Counted from the first letter of the stretch, positions 1-9,572 are shown. The stretch: 64,000 nucleotides of DNA from Pyrinomonadaceae bacterium (GCA_019694395.1 JAIBCC010000007.1:124001-188000), one strand, 5' to 3'. Numbers and translations: made by a program. The notes: generated by a model not told the origin, from the sequence alone.

Positions 1-1494
1 AGCATTTTGCCCGAAGTAATAGTGGCTGTTGCGGGAACCCTCGTAATGATCTATGACTGTTTCGCTCCGAAGCAAAAAATTGTCACGGGCGCGATTTCAT
101 TGGTTGGATTAATTTTGGCGACAATTGCGTTATTCGCTTTGTGGTCAGGAAGTTATGATTTTGCCAATGCCTGGAACGGAATGGTTGCATTTGACAATCT
201 GCGGGTTAGTTTTACCCTCGTTATGCTGTTCGTTTCGGCAATGACGATTTTGATTTCGACGGTTTGGACTGAACGCGAAGATGTTCCGATTGGCGAATAC
301 CATTCGCTTTTACTTTTTGCGACAGTGGGGATGATGTTTATGGCTTCGGGAAATGATATGGTTATCCTTTTCTTAGGCTTGGAAACCCTGTCGCTTTCGA
401 CATATGTCATGGCTGGGCTTCGCAAAAGTGATTTGAAATCAAACGAATCTGCATTGAAATATTTCATTCTCGGGTCTTTTGCCTCGGCTTTTTTACTCTA
501 TGGTATGGCGTTGATTTACGGCGCAACCGCTTCTACCAACATTACCGAAATTGCCGCTAAAATAGGAACGGCAAACTTCCCTGCTTTACTTTTGGCAGGC
601 GGCGCGATGTTGTTAATCGGATTCGGTTTCAAAATTGCCACTGTTCCTTTCCACGTTTGGACACCTGACGTTTACGAGGGCGCACCAACTCCGGTTACTG
701 CATTTATGGCAGCAGGACCAAAAGCTGCCGGATTTGCGTCATTTTTGCGGGTTTTCGTGCTTGGATTTCCGGTTGTTGCAGGAGCAACTGCGACAAATTA
801 TTTACACGGCTCTTGGGTATCAGCTTTGGCTTTAATGGCAATGCTAACCATGATCGTGGGTAATGTAGCCGCCATTTTACAGAATAATGTCAAAAGAATG
901 CTAGCTTATTCTTCAATTGCCCACGCCGGTTATGCTTTAGTTGGATTTGTCGGTGCAGGTGTAGCTAAAACTTCCGAAGCACGAGATGGAGCTATCAATG
1001 CGGTTGCATTTTATCTATTGACATACGCCGTAACAAATCTTGGAGCATTTGCGGTTGTGACATTATTGGGTGAGAAGAACGACCGGCGCACCGAATTTGA
1101 AGATTACAACGGGATTGGGTTCAAAGCCCCGGTTTTATCATTTACCCTTTCGTTGTTTATGTTAAGCTTTTTGGGATTGCCTTTGACCGCCGGATTTATC
1201 GGTAAAATCCTGGTATTTGGTCCGGCAATTCAGTCCGGCGAACCGCTTTTGACTGTAATGGTGGTGGTTGCGGTTATTTGCACTGCAATTTCTGCCTATT
1301 ATTATTTGAGATTAATTGTGGTAATGTTCTTCAAGGAAAGACTGACCGAATGGACGGAACCAAAAATTCCTATTACCTTAGCCACTGTTTTAATTATTAC
1401 CGTGATCGGTGTTTTCGGATTGGGTTTGTTCAGTGATAGGGTTTTGAGTATTTTCAAAACCTCTCCCACTGCTACAAAAGCTCAATTGAAATAA
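1..1494 (+). CDS. nuoN: NADH-quinone oxidoreductase subunit N (5' end outside window)
   Basis: Membrane subunit of respiratory complex I, one of the antiporter-like proton-pumping subunits. The reading frame is open from base 1 (S-I-L-P-E-V-I-V-A), and the usual N-terminus of NuoN precedes this motif, so the gene starts upstream of the window; the TTG at 7 is probably not the start. About 495 residues are visible, nearly the full family length, with a dozen or more hydrophobic segments and the conserved antiporter signature FKIATVPFHVWTPDVYEGAP near residues 212-231. It is presumably the last gene of a nuo operon, since the next gene is unrelated. Confidence 0.93.
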   Translation, partial: SILPEVIVAVAGTLVMIYDCFAPKQKIVTGAISLVGLILATIALFALWSGSYDFANAWNGMVAFDNLRVSFTLVMLFVSAMTILISTVWTEREDVPIGEYHSLLLFATVGMMFMASGNDMVILFLGLETLSLSTYVMAGLRKSDLKSNESALKYFILGSFASAFLLYGMALIYGATASTNITEIAAKIGTANFPALLLAGGAMLLIGFGFKIATVPFHVWTPDVYEGAPTPVTAFMAAGPKAAGFASFLRVFVLGFPVVAGATATNYLHGSWVSALALMAMLTMIVGNVAAILQNNVKRMLAYSSIAHAGYALVGFVGAGVAKTSEARDGAINAVAFYLLTYAVTNLGAFAVVTLLGEKNDRRTEFEDYNGIGFKAPVLSFTLSLFMLSFLGLPLTAGFIGKILVFGPAIQSGEPLLTVMVVVAVICTAISAYYYLRLIVVMFFKERLTEWTEPKIPITLATVLIITVIGVFGLGLFSDRVLSIFKTSPTATKAQLK

Positions 1495-1505
1495 TTTTCA
1501 ACTAA

Positions 1506-2135
1506 ATGTTTCGGGAAATTGAGATTGAAAATTGGAAACGGAAAAGCACTTTTGAGTTTTTCCTAAATTTTGAAAATCCGTTTTTCAATCTCACTGCACC
1601 GCTTGATGTAACAAATCTCCATCAATTCTGCAAAACCCATCAACTTTCTTTTTCGCTCGCCAGTCTTTTTTATTCTATTCAAACAGTTAACCAAATACCC
1701 GAGTTTCGCCTTCGATTGGTGGGCGAAAAACTCATTGAATATAAAAAGATTCACGCTACTCAAACGATTTTGAACGAGGATGAAACCTTTTCCTTTTGTT
1801 ATTTTGAACTAATGGAAAATGTTTTTGAGTTTGATAAAGCAGGCAAAAAATCAATTGAGAAATATAAACAATTAAAGACGTTTGATGTTGAAGCAGATCG
1901 GCTTGATTTAATTTATTATTCAACAATTCCCTGGGTGGCGTTCACAGGTTACAAAAATGCCACTCGCCTTGATTTTTCACGCACCGTTCCGCGAATTGTT
2001 TCCGGCAAATTATTTGAGGAAAACGGGAAAATGAAGCTGCCGCATTCAGTTGAGGGGCATCATTCAATGATGGACGGCATTCACGTCGGAAAATATTTTA
2101 ATCAGCTGCAGGAAAAACTAGATAATCTTTTTTAA
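1506..2135 (+). CDS. Chloramphenicol acetyltransferase-fold acyltransferase
   Basis: A 209-residue protein of the CAT trimeric acetyltransferase family. The C-terminal motif HHSMMDGIHVGKYF (from about residue 185) matches the family HHxxxDG catalytic histidine signature, and length and N-terminal FREIEIENWKRK are also typical. These enzymes transfer an acetyl group from acetyl-CoA to a hydroxyl acceptor. Whether this one inactivates chloramphenicol cannot be told from sequence; many chromosomal homologues have unknown substrates. It starts 11 nt after nuoN and may be read through from it. Confidence 0.85.
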   Translation: MFREIEIENWKRKSTFEFFLNFENPFFNLTAPLDVTNLHQFCKTHQLSFSLASLFYSIQTVNQIPEFRLRLVGEKLIEYKKIHATQTILNEDETFSFCYFELMENVFEFDKAGKKSIEKYKQLKTFDVEADRLDLIYYSTIPWVAFTGYKNATRLDFSRTVPRIVSGKLFEENGKMKLPHSVEGHHSMMDGIHVGKYFNQLQEKLDNLF

Positions 2136-2210
2136 TTTTTTTCATGCGGAAAAATAAGGTTATTCGACATATTTGCTAATTGTGTTAATCTTTATTTGGC
2201 AGTAATTTTT

Positions 2211-2684
2211 ATGGAAATTGCGCTGGAAATCAAAGAAAAACTTGAAGAAACGTGGCTGGCGAATATTTATCGTGAAAAAATCCGCACTTTGCGCACCCGC
2301 GCCTATACCCTTTCAATCCCCGAGCGCGAAAATTCTGCTGAAATTCAACACACTTTACTTGGAGTCGAGTTAAAAGTCGGGAATATTCGGCTGGCTTGTC
2401 CTGATTTATCTACTGCACGGTATTTGCAGGTTTTTGCGCGGCTTGGCTGTCAAGAAATTGCGATTCCATACGATATTACTAAAATTTCGACTTTAGCTGA
2501 TGAACTGGAATCCTCGTGGCAGCAGATCTTATTGCATTTTGAAGAAAGAACTTCGGGTAAATTACCCTCTGCAATTGGACGAATGCGGTCGAATCTGGTT
2601 AAGGAAATTCGGGCTGAATTAGACGAAATCGGAGCCGGGGAAAAAATGCCGCAGTTCAAGCAAAGCACCAAGCAAAGAGTCTAA
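2211..2684 (+). CDS. Hypothetical protein
   Basis: Not recognised. A soluble, charged protein of about 157 residues from the ATG at 2211 (a TTG at 2196 is an alternative start, less likely because ATG lies just inside it). The N-terminal half begins with a helical EIALEIKEKLEETW segment; the middle has short hydrophobic strands (VELKVGNIRLACPDLSTARYL); the C-terminus is basic (KQSTKQRV). No signal peptide or membrane segment is visible. It is followed 65 nt later by an amidotransferase gene on the same strand, with which it may be co-transcribed. Confidence 0.6.
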   Translation: MEIALEIKEKLEETWLANIYREKIRTLRTRAYTLSIPERENSAEIQHTLLGVELKVGNIRLACPDLSTARYLQVFARLGCQEIAIPYDITKISTLADELESSWQQILLHFEERTSGKLPSAIGRMRSNLVKEIRAELDEIGAGEKMPQFKQSTKQRV

Positions 2685-2749
2685 TCGGTTTGGGGAGTTA
2701 TGAATTTTGTGTTAAATTATTTATGTTCCCTCGATCATTTTGAAGAATT

Positions 2750-3670
2750 ATGCTAGATGCCGGAAAGACACGAACCGAAGTAAACAAGCTTCCATTCCCT
2801 TTTAACAATCGACCTTTTTGCCATTACGAACCAATCGAACAAAAGATTGATTACGCAAAAGTATTGATTGTCAATAACCTTTTGCGCTATCAGGAAGATA
2901 TGTCGGAACTGGCACGTAAGGAATGGGGAGAAAATGCGGAATCAAAACTTACTTTTGAGCGTAATATTTCCTCAATGGCATTAAATAATATCGCGCAAAA
3001 TATCAAAAGATTAGTTAAACAACCAAAAACTTTAACAGTTCACCTGTCAGAACTTGCTGAAGCAGCCCGCGATTTTAATCCCGATGCGATCGTTTTGAGC
3101 GGAACCCTTTCAGATTTTGATTATTACAATCCTCAACTGCTTGAACATTTCAAGGAATTTATTACAAAAACAGAGATTCCGGTGCTGGGAATTTGCGGCG
3201 GGCATCAATTGATCGGTGTTGCTTTTGGAAACAAACTTTCGACCCTTGATAATCTTGATCCCTGGCAAAAACGCGGAAATCGAATTGTTGAATATCAATA
3301 TCGTTTTATTAAAATAGTTGACCAATCCGATCCGATTTTTGCAGGTGTCAAGGATAAGGAATCAGGCATTTGGCAGGATTATACCAAAGAGGCTGATATT
3401 TTACGGGTTTGGCAAAATCACGGTTTGAAGGTCCACGGAGTTCCCCACGGGTTCAAACTTTTGGCTACTGCTTATCTTTGCAAAAATCAAATGATGGTCA
3501 AACGAACTGACAATCAATTGATCTACACAGTTCAATTCCATTTGGAAAAATCCTTTGAAGATTGGAGCAAAAATCCGACCCGATGGGAACATCCGAACGA
3601 ATCCCGCGACGGAAGGATCTTGTTTGAAAACTTCCTCAAATTAGCTTTAGAAAAAAGGCATTCCAATTAA
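2750..3670 (+). CDS. Class I glutamine amidotransferase-like protein
   Basis: 306 residues with a GATase1 (triad) fold. The nucleophile elbow is GICGGHQ with the cysteine near residue 149, and the His/Glu pair of the triad is in QFHLEKSFED near residues 264-266. Such domains hydrolyse glutamine to supply ammonia to a partner synthase, or hydrolyse gamma-glutamyl amides as stand-alone enzymes. There is no synthase domain here and no obvious partner next door, so a stand-alone hydrolase is possible. The roughly 120-residue N-terminal part carries the start of the fold (AKVLIVNNLLRYQEDM). Its 3' end overlaps the convergent lipoprotein gene by 4 nt. Confidence 0.82.
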   Translation: MLDAGKTRTEVNKLPFPFNNRPFCHYEPIEQKIDYAKVLIVNNLLRYQEDMSELARKEWGENAESKLTFERNISSMALNNIAQNIKRLVKQPKTLTVHLSELAEAARDFNPDAIVLSGTLSDFDYYNPQLLEHFKEFITKTEIPVLGICGGHQLIGVAFGNKLSTLDNLDPWQKRGNRIVEYQYRFIKIVDQSDPIFAGVKDKESGIWQDYTKEADILRVWQNHGLKVHGVPHGFKLLATAYLCKNQMMVKRTDNQLIYTVQFHLEKSFEDWSKNPTRWEHPNESRDGRILFENFLKLALEKRHSN

Positions 3671-4335
3671 TTTTCGATCTCGTTATTCTTTTTTTCCTTC
3701 GCGACCGTTTGTTTATGGTCTATTGGCGGCTGCTCATTTTCGACTTCTGATTTGCTCTCACGCGTTTCAGTTGAGGGTTGTTCCGGCAATTTATTGGGAT
3801 CAAACCTCGGATCAGGAATTTTCGGAAGTGATTGTGTATTATTCACAATAGTCGGAGTTGAATTTTCTCTTTTAATTGCATTTATTCCAACTTTTGAGGC
3901 AATTTCATTACTGGAAGCAGTTACGATTTTATTTACATCATCAACTTCCAATTTTTTATGCTCATTGTTATGTCCGTAAACTATTGCTTCCTTAGTTCCA
4001 TCTGTAGTTTCGGTAATAATCATCAATTTTAAGTTTGGATGATTAAAAAAATATCTGGTTATGGTTTTATTACCGTAACCATCATAGGAAACACGAACAC
4101 TTGAGCCGTCCTTATCTGTGTAGTTTTGATCTTTGGGTTGTTCGCCAAAAGTGGATAATTGTCTGTTTTTTTCTTCGATTTTTGAGTCATCAAAAACTAC
4201 TTCATTGCCTTTTTTCCCATCCTCAATCTTAAAATTGGGCATATTTATGGTATTGTCGTGATCTTTTGTCAGACTGCAGGAGGAAAAAAGGCAGACCATT
4301 GAAATTGTTAAGATTAATAAGGCTATTATTTTCAT
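3667..4335 (-). CDS. Lipoprotein, last gene of minor-pilin operon 1
   Basis: Predicted lipoprotein of 222 residues. The ATG at 4335 is chosen because MKIIALLILTISMVCLFSSC gives a basic start, hydrophobic core and lipobox (FSSC); the open frame extends upstream to 4389 but overlaps the preceding pilin gene. The central region (residues about 75-150) contains a DGYGNKTITRYFF stretch that is also present in the lipoprotein ending the second pilin operon (20277-20903), so the two are paralogues. The C-terminus is rich in Pro, Glu and Lys. Function unknown; its repeated place behind pilX suggests a role with the pseudopilus. Confidence 0.75.
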   Translation of the reverse strand: MKIIALLILTISMVCLFSSCSLTKDHDNTINMPNFKIEDGKKGNEVVFDDSKIEEKNRQLSTFGEQPKDQNYTDKDGSSVRVSYDGYGNKTITRYFFNHPNLKLMIITETTDGTKEAIVYGHNNEHKKLEVDDVNKIVTASSNEIASKVGINAIKRENSTPTIVNNTQSLPKIPDPRFDPNKLPEQPSTETRESKSEVENEQPPIDHKQTVAKEKKNNEIEN

Positions 4336-4363
4336 TTTTAAGATTCGGGTTATTATTGTTTTT

Positions 4364-6118
4364 TTATTTTTCTGCAATTCCAATGACAAAATTACTGACA
4401 GCAGTCATTCCGTTTGCCACACTATTGGAGTCATAGGTAAGTTGAGAAATACCTCCGCCTGACATATCGTATTTGGGCGGTAAAAATGCTCCTGTGGGCG
4501 ATGCGTAGGGTGCGACCACCATATTTCCCTGAATAATTCCGTTGCCTCCGCCTCTGCGGTCAACCCCACCTGCCCCGGTTACAATAATCATTCCTTTAAA
4601 ACTAAAAGCTCCGTGAAGCGTTAATTTTCCTGTGACAATTAAAATTCCGCCGCCATCTGCGCGAACAGCATAATCGCCATCAATGAATGTTATTCCTTTT
4701 CCGGTTGCATAACTCCCGGCATTAGAAGGACCTTCCCCTGAATTATAATAATTTCCCGATGCTTTAGCTGTTTGTTTTAGACTTTGAATTGTCGCGTCCA
4801 AATATGCGGGTGACCATAACCATTGCGGTAATTCTGCACTGACGTTGGCGGGTGTTCCAAATACATCAGCTTTTCTTCCGGTCGTGGCGAAAGCGGTATT
4901 TACAGCATTTAAGTTGGGATCATTATCCGTTCCAACCGGTGGGATAATTACGTTTGAGGCTACATCATCACCTGAATAAGTAACATTTTGTGATTGCCCC
5001 GGGTCAAAGACAAAACCGGTTGATGAACCGATCAAACAAAGTGTTGCCGGAGCTGTCAGTCCGTTGAAAAAGTTTTTCTGAATGATTGCCTCCAGTTCTT
5101 TTTTTGAACCGCGCGGACCGTAACCTGTAGCTTTAATTAGAATCCGAATCGGTTCGACCGGAGAAATCGTTACATTTACCGGATTTGAACCAATAACCGG
5201 ATTTACTGTATAACCGCTTGGGCTTGAGGTAGAAGTTCCGCCGGTCATTGTAATTGAGCTTCCCATTAGCACAAAAACAGGAGAATCGTAAAATAAAGTT
5301 ACTCCGTTCATTGATGAGGAGGTAATGGTTGTGGCTATCGCATTTCCTGATCCATCCCTTGGAAGTTTTAAATAGCCTCGCACAACCCGAACCGCTTCGT
5401 AGGGATCCTGCATATTGTAAACTATCTCAAATCTAATGTCAGAGGTGAGAGTTGCCCCGGTTCCGGTGACACTGATGTTAAATGTTCCAATATTTGTATT
5501 AACTGTGTCACCTGTGATAGATAAAACGGAACTGCTTTTAGGCGTGTAAGAAAAGGTTACTGTATTTCCACTTGAACCAATGGTTTTTGAGGTAGTATTA
5601 CCCGTGTCTATTCTACCTTGAGTATAGAAGGAAACTACATTCCCGGTATAATCGGGATCGTTTAATTGGAGACTGAAAGCCGATCCCGTTCTTGGCGCAT
5701 AAGTTGCGGCATTTCCAACAATTACGCGATCCGAATAAGCCGAATCATATTGAATCCAACGTGATAAACGTGGGACGGTGCTGGTGTCACTTGATAAGTT
5801 TGAACTGGATAATTTTAATGCCTTGGAATAATTAATTAGGTTCGAAGGGTCCGAATTTGATTGCGAATTGTTTAGCAGATTTGCATTGGCATAGGCATCT
5901 CTGTTCCCACGCAAGACATTAACGGCAGTTTGGATCCCGTTCTCCGCTGCCACATAAGCCTGTTCTTCAGAAAGAGCATCGGTTACATTTGACGCGTTAA
6001 TTGAGGATTCCAAAATAAGCCCTGCACTCGCTACGAGCAAAATCAAACTGATCATTAAAACAGTGACTAATGCCGCCCCTTTTTCGCCATTTCTTTTCTT
6101 TAAATCTACCTTTTTCAT
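4364..6118 (-). CDS. PilX-like minor pilin assembly protein (operon 1)
   Basis: 584 residues. The N-terminus has a prepilin-like leader ending EKGAALV followed by a long hydrophobic helix (TVLMISLILLVASAGLILES) and then SNVTDALSEEQAYVAAENGIQ, the classical start of PilX-type minor pilins, which also lack the usual Glu5. The body is Ser/Thr/Gly rich and probably beta-structured; it is much larger than the roughly 200 residues of Pseudomonas PilX. It belongs to a four-gene pilin cluster (FimT/GspH, PilV, PilW, PilX order) and has a full-length paralogue at 20964-22691. It likely primes or caps type IV pili or a related secretion pseudopilus. Confidence 0.83.
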   Translation of the reverse strand: MKKVDLKKRNGEKGAALVTVLMISLILLVASAGLILESSINASNVTDALSEEQAYVAAENGIQTAVNVLRGNRDAYANANLLNNSQSNSDPSNLINYSKALKLSSSNLSSDTSTVPRLSRWIQYDSAYSDRVIVGNAATYAPRTGSAFSLQLNDPDYTGNVVSFYTQGRIDTGNTTSKTIGSSGNTVTFSYTPKSSSVLSITGDTVNTNIGTFNISVTGTGATLTSDIRFEIVYNMQDPYEAVRVVRGYLKLPRDGSGNAIATTITSSSMNGVTLFYDSPVFVLMGSSITMTGGTSTSSPSGYTVNPVIGSNPVNVTISPVEPIRILIKATGYGPRGSKKELEAIIQKNFFNGLTAPATLCLIGSSTGFVFDPGQSQNVTYSGDDVASNVIIPPVGTDNDPNLNAVNTAFATTGRKADVFGTPANVSAELPQWLWSPAYLDATIQSLKQTAKASGNYYNSGEGPSNAGSYATGKGITFIDGDYAVRADGGGILIVTGKLTLHGAFSFKGMIIVTGAGGVDRRGGGNGIIQGNMVVAPYASPTGAFLPPKYDMSGGGISQLTYDSNSVANGMTAVSNFVIGIAEK

Positions 6119-6125
6119 AACCCCT

Positions 6126-6770
6126 CTAATATTGACTCATCATATAATCCGAATTTCGCAAGGTAACTTCGGAATTTAAAGTAACGGTTCGATTTGTCGG
6201 CTGCCCCTGCACTTCACCTAATTTAACAGTTACGGTAATTTTGACCCGGCTGGTATTTTCGGTTGGTGTATCCGTTATAGTTGGTGTCGAGTTGCTTCCG
6301 GTGTAATTGTAATATTGAAAAGTAACGCTGCTTATCTGGTTAACCAGATAGGTTGTGCTTGGCGATTGGGCAGGATCATGTCGAACGATTGATTGGGCGC
6401 CGGAATCATAATAATAGGTCACATCTTCACCCACATCGCTGGTAGTTGTATTTGTATTTACAACATTACATCTGATTCTTAATTTGGTTGAATTTGAATC
6501 TGCTAACACGATCCCGTTATTGTGAACGGTGTCATAATCATTTTGCGACAGTCCATAACCCGAATTTGAGATTTCACGTGACATAACATTAAGTGCTGCC
6601 TGAGCAGAGGTTAAGGCATCAGTGCGGCTGCTTTCACGGCTTCGCACTCCCAATGCCCGGCTAAATAAAACTGAAACAGCCGCCATAGTCACTAAAATAA
6701 CTCCCATCGCCACCAACATTTCGATAAGAGTAAAACCTTTTTCGTTTTTCCTTTTTTGAGTTTTTTTCAT
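6126..6770 (-). CDS. PilW-like minor pilin (operon 1)
   Basis: Type IV prepilin of 214 residues starting at the ATG at 6770; the in-frame extension to 6815 overlaps the upstream gene and is rejected. The leader MKKTQKRKNEKG is cleaved before FTLIEMLVAMG, with Glu at mature position 5 as required for pilus assembly. The next part (SREISNSGYGLSQNDYDTV) is the PilW-type motif after the N-terminal helix. It begins 4 nt after the pilV-like stop codon, so the two are translationally close. Paralogue at 22703-23314. Confidence 0.86.
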   Translation of the reverse strand: MKKTQKRKNEKGFTLIEMLVAMGVILVTMAAVSVLFSRALGVRSRESSRTDALTSAQAALNVMSREISNSGYGLSQNDYDTVHNNGIVLADSNSTKLRIRCNVVNTNTTTSDVGEDVTYYYDSGAQSIVRHDPAQSPSTTYLVNQISSVTFQYYNYTGSNSTPTITDTPTENTSRVKITVTVKLGEVQGQPTNRTVTLNSEVTLRNSDYMMSQY

Positions 6771-6774
6771 GGTT

Positions 6775-7230
6775 TTAATTCCCCCTGACTCGGCGTAAAG
6801 TAACCGATGAAACAACCGAGGTTTGCCAACTTTCCACTTTATTGGTTGGTGACACTGTGATGGTTATCTCTTTTAATGTTTTAGTAGTATCAACCTGAGT
6901 TCCAGTGGTTAATGGATCATCATCAATCGTTACTTCAACTTTAAAGTTCGTTCCGTCAGAAGAAGTTGCATATTGTGCCGCTTTGGTTCCGCCCAATAAC
7001 GCGTCGTCAGTTACCGTCGGAGTAAACTTGTAACTTCGGTATAATTCAATTTGTTTTTGTAAAACAGAAAGGCATTGGCTTCGTTTGTTATTTCCTGAGT
7101 TGAAAACGATTGAGTAGGTAAAGGCAGAAAATACACTTAACAGCACAACCAGCATAATCACTGTTGCAACTGTTGCTTCAAGAAGAGAAAAGCCATCTTC
7201 ATTTTTATTTTTTTTATGTAGATTCTTCAT
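6775..7230 (-). CDS. PilV-like minor pilin (operon 1)
   Basis: 151-residue prepilin. The leader ends EDG and is followed by FSLLEATVATVIMLVVLLSVF, a perfect type IV pilin helix start with Glu5. The rest has the short beta-rich C-terminal part usual for PilV/GspI-like minor pilins and shares the VTIDDDPLTTGTQVDTTKT stretch with the operon-2 homologue (VIDDDPFSEGIQTDNSKT). Expected to sit at the pilus tip complex in the periplasm or outside. Second gene of the operon. Confidence 0.86.
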   Translation of the reverse strand: MKNLHKKNKNEDGFSLLEATVATVIMLVVLLSVFSAFTYSIVFNSGNNKRSQCLSVLQKQIELYRSYKFTPTVTDDALLGGTKAAQYATSSDGTNFKVEVTIDDDPLTTGTQVDTTKTLKEITITVSPTNKVESWQTSVVSSVTLRRVRGN

Positions 7231-7257
7231 AAAATTTCAAAATTAAGCAAATTCGGT

Positions 7258-8238
7258 TTATTGACACTTCCCATTTGCTGAATTAACAGTTCTACCCTGA
7301 TCACAATTACAGGTTGCCGGATTTCCAACTACCTGATTCTTTACACAAGAAGTCAAAATATTTGGTGTTGGCGTCGGCGTCGGAATCGGAGTCGGTGCGG
7401 GTGTCGGTGTTGGTGCCGGTGTTGCAGTTGGTGTCGGAGTTGGCGTTGGTGTCGGAGTTGGCGTTGCCGTTGCCGTCGGTGTAGGTGTTGCCGTAACAGT
7501 CGCTGTCGGGGTTGGGGTAGCTGTTGCAGTTTGAGTTGGTGTCGGGGTTGGGGTTGCAGTCGCAGTTGCCGTTGGAGTCGGGGTTGCTGTTGTAGGAGTT
7601 GGCGGAGCAGAAACCGTAACCCAGAGATTTATTCCCGAATCCGAGCTAATCGTTGAAATACTTGGAGATGAAAGCGGCGGAATAGCATCTCCCCCATTAA
7701 GCATCGCTACAGTTCCCGTCGGAGAAATTGAAACCACATTGGCATTTTGCGGGGTGATATTGGTGGCTGCCGTGCAGTTTCCGTTACAAATGGTAAAAAG
7801 CGGTGAGACGGAGGTTCCTGAGGCATCAGTAGTAATATGTCCTTTTCTATCAAAACGGATTACAATTGGATAAGTTCCGGCAGCAGGAATAATCTTTGCA
7901 TCACTGTTTCCCGAAAAATCAATTGTCCTGACTTCTGAACTTTCAATAATGCCGTTTTGATTCAAATCCGTTCTAACCTCGTATGAAGTTGCACTTTTAA
8001 TGATTATTTGCGACATATTGGCAAAATCACCATCATCAGAACGTCTTCTAACCGAGTCGAACCGGCATCTTTCTAAGTTATTTTTAAAGCCGCGGGCAAC
8101 ATTTTGTCTCTGTAACTGAATTTTAGAATTCCCAAATTGAGCAACTGCAATTCCAACCAAAATTGCTCCGATTGTTACCATCACCAATGTTTCCAGAACT
8201 GAAGCGCCCCGCTCAGATTTTAACTTTTCCAATTTCAT
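7258..8238 (-). CDS. FimT/GspH-like pseudopilin with Thr-Pro stalk and Cys-rich tail (operon 1)
   Basis: 326 residues, first gene of operon 1. The prepilin site is SERG^[13 protein letters not shown] with Glu5 kept. Residues about 30-200 match the GspH/FimT fold ([23 protein letters not shown]). Unlike the operon-2 paralogue (212 residues) it then carries about 85 residues of Thr-Pro/Ala-Thr repeats (7360-7610) and a short tail with four cysteines (SCVKN, TCNC, GKC). That looks like an extended stalk carrying a small disulfide-stabilised tip. The low-complexity repeat is built from 6-bp units and could vary in length between strains. The tail function is unknown. Confidence 0.8.
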   Translation of the reverse strand: MKLEKLKSERGASVLETLVMVTIGAILVGIAVAQFGNSKIQLQRQNVARGFKNNLERCRFDSVRRRSDDGDFANMSQIIIKSATSYEVRTDLNQNGIIESSEVRTIDFSGNSDAKIIPAAGTYPIVIRFDRKGHITTDASGTSVSPLFTICNGNCTAATNITPQNANVVSISPTGTVAMLNGGDAIPPLSSPSISTISSDSGINLWVTVSAPPTPTTATPTPTATATATPTPTPTQTATATPTPTATVTATPTPTATATPTPTPTPTPTPTATPAPTPTPAPTPIPTPTPTPNILTSCVKNQVVGNPATCNCDQGRTVNSANGKCQ

Positions 8239-8291
8239 AAAAACTCAAAAAACACTTTTTTTATTCAAGAAATAACTTAACACCATTTATT

Positions 8292-8320
8292 TTTATATCA
8301 ACCACGTTTAACAATGTCAA
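8292..8320 (-). promoter_or_regulatory. Sigma-70 promoter of minor-pilin operon 1
   Basis: On the minus strand, TTGACA at 8320-8315 is followed by a 17-nt spacer and TATAAA at 8297-8292. That is a near-consensus housekeeping promoter. It would start transcription about 8285, leaving a short leader of roughly 45-50 nt before the first pilin gene (ATG at 8238). Confidence 0.7.
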
Positions 8321-8384
8321 TAATTGTTTACGCATACTTACTGATAATTGAAAGAAAATATTACGTAAGGTTGCTTATTTTGAA

Positions 8385-8425
8385 TAAAAAAAAGTCAAAC
8401 TGAATTAAAAGCACTCAGTTTGACT
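8385..8425 (-). terminator. Intrinsic terminator of the carboxylate-amine ligase gene
   Basis: A perfect 11-bp inverted repeat (AGTCAAACTGA at 8393-8403, TCAGTTTGACT at 8415-8425, 11-nt loop). Read on the minus strand it is followed by a run of T residues (complement of the A tract at 8385-8392). It lies just after the stop of the ligase gene that ends at 8451. Confidence 0.8.
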
Positions 8426-8450
8426 CATTTTGTTTAGAAAAATTTAATTT

Positions 8451-9572
8451 TTATTCAAAGCAGTTTTGGGGAACGTTTTCCATGGTATTTTTGATAAGCA
8501 TATCAACTACCGGCTCAAATTTATTACCATTTTCTTCATAAACTTTTAACTGTTCATCTGCCGAAGTTCCGCGCTGCAAAATTGTATGAACATGCTCAAT
8601 TTCTTTACGCGAATCAAGTTCATCAACTACCTCATCAACAAAATCAAGCAATTCGAGAATTAAATCTCTGGTTGGAACTTCTTTTTCTTTGCCCAAATCC
8701 AGAAGCATTCCATCCAATCCGTAACGAACCGCCCGCCATTTGTTTTCCTGAATATACATCCGCCGATAGAGTCTGAACCCTAAGTTTTTATCGGTTAAAA
8801 TGCTCAATTTGGCGACAATTGCCTGAAATAGTGCGGCAATTGCAATTGTATCGTCAACTTTTGTCGGAATATCGCAAATTCGGAATTCAAGCGTCGGAAA
8901 ATGGGGATGGGGACGCACATCCCACCAGATTTTCTTCGGATTACTGATACAATTCATTTTCAAAAGCGTGCTGACATATCTTTGAAATTCAGGATAAGAA
9001 CCGAAATAATCAGGAATATCAGTGCGAGGAAATTTTTTGAAAACTTCCGAACGATAAGATTTCAAACCTGTATTAAAACCTAACCAAAAAGGTGACGAAG
9101 TAGTTAGAGCAAGAACGTGCGGAAGGAAATAACGTGCAGCGTTCATAATTTGGATTTGGCGTTCCCGATCCGGAATTCCAACGTGAACATGAACCCCAAA
9201 AATAAGCAGTGATTGGGCAACCATCTGCAATTCGTCCACTAAAAGCTTGTAATGTTCGTGTTCAAAAATCTCTTGTGCTGCCCAATGTGAAAACGGATGG
9301 GTTGAAGCAGCAACGATTTCCAGATCCTTTTTCCGGGCTAAAGAGGAAATAATACAACGTAGCTGAGAAATATCTTTACGAGCCTCTTGGATGTTGGCGC
9401 AAACGCCGGTTCCGACTTCAATCATTGATTGAATCATTTCAGGCTTAACTTTTTCACCCAAAAGAAGTTTTCCTTCTTCTAAGATCTCCGAAACTTGTGA
9501 TTTAAGTTCTCTCGTTTTCGGATCAACGATTTGAAATTCTTCCTCGATACCAAGCGTAAATTGGTCAAACAT
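8451..9572 (-). CDS. YbdK-type carboxylate-amine ligase (GCS2 family)
   Basis: 373 residues of the glutamate-cysteine ligase 2 family. The N-terminus FTLGIEEEFQIVDP holds the conserved acidic nucleotide/metal motif (GIEEE), and the length and internal motifs (HVHVGIPD near residue 125, RFCDIP-type EFRICDIPT) are those of YbdK. These enzymes join a carboxylate to an amine with ATP; the E. coli member has weak gamma-glutamylcysteine synthetase activity. True substrate here unknown. It lies 29 nt downstream of a PilZ-domain gene, on the same strand, and has its own terminator. Confidence 0.88.
   Translation of the reverse strand: MFDQFTLGIEEEFQIVDPKTRELKSQVSEILEEGKLLLGEKVKPEMIQSMIEVGTGVCANIQEARKDISQLRCIISSLARKKDLEIVAASTHPFSHWAAQEIFEHEHYKLLVDELQMVAQSLLIFGVHVHVGIPDRERQIQIMNAARYFLPHVLALTTSSPFWLGFNTGLKSYRSEVFKKFPRTDIPDYFGSYPEFQRYVSTLLKMNCISNPKKIWWDVRPHPHFPTLEFRICDIPTKVDDTIAIAALFQAIVAKLSILTDKNLGFRLYRRMYIQENKWRAVRYGLDGMLLDLGKEKEVPTRDLILELLDFVDEVVDELDSRKEIEHVHTILQRGTSADEQLKVYEENGNKFEPVVDMLIKNTMENVPQNCFE

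Noticed and set aside
7360..7610. Minisatellite or CRISPR-like repeat
   Set aside because: It is the Thr-Pro coding region of the first pseudopilin gene and stays in frame.
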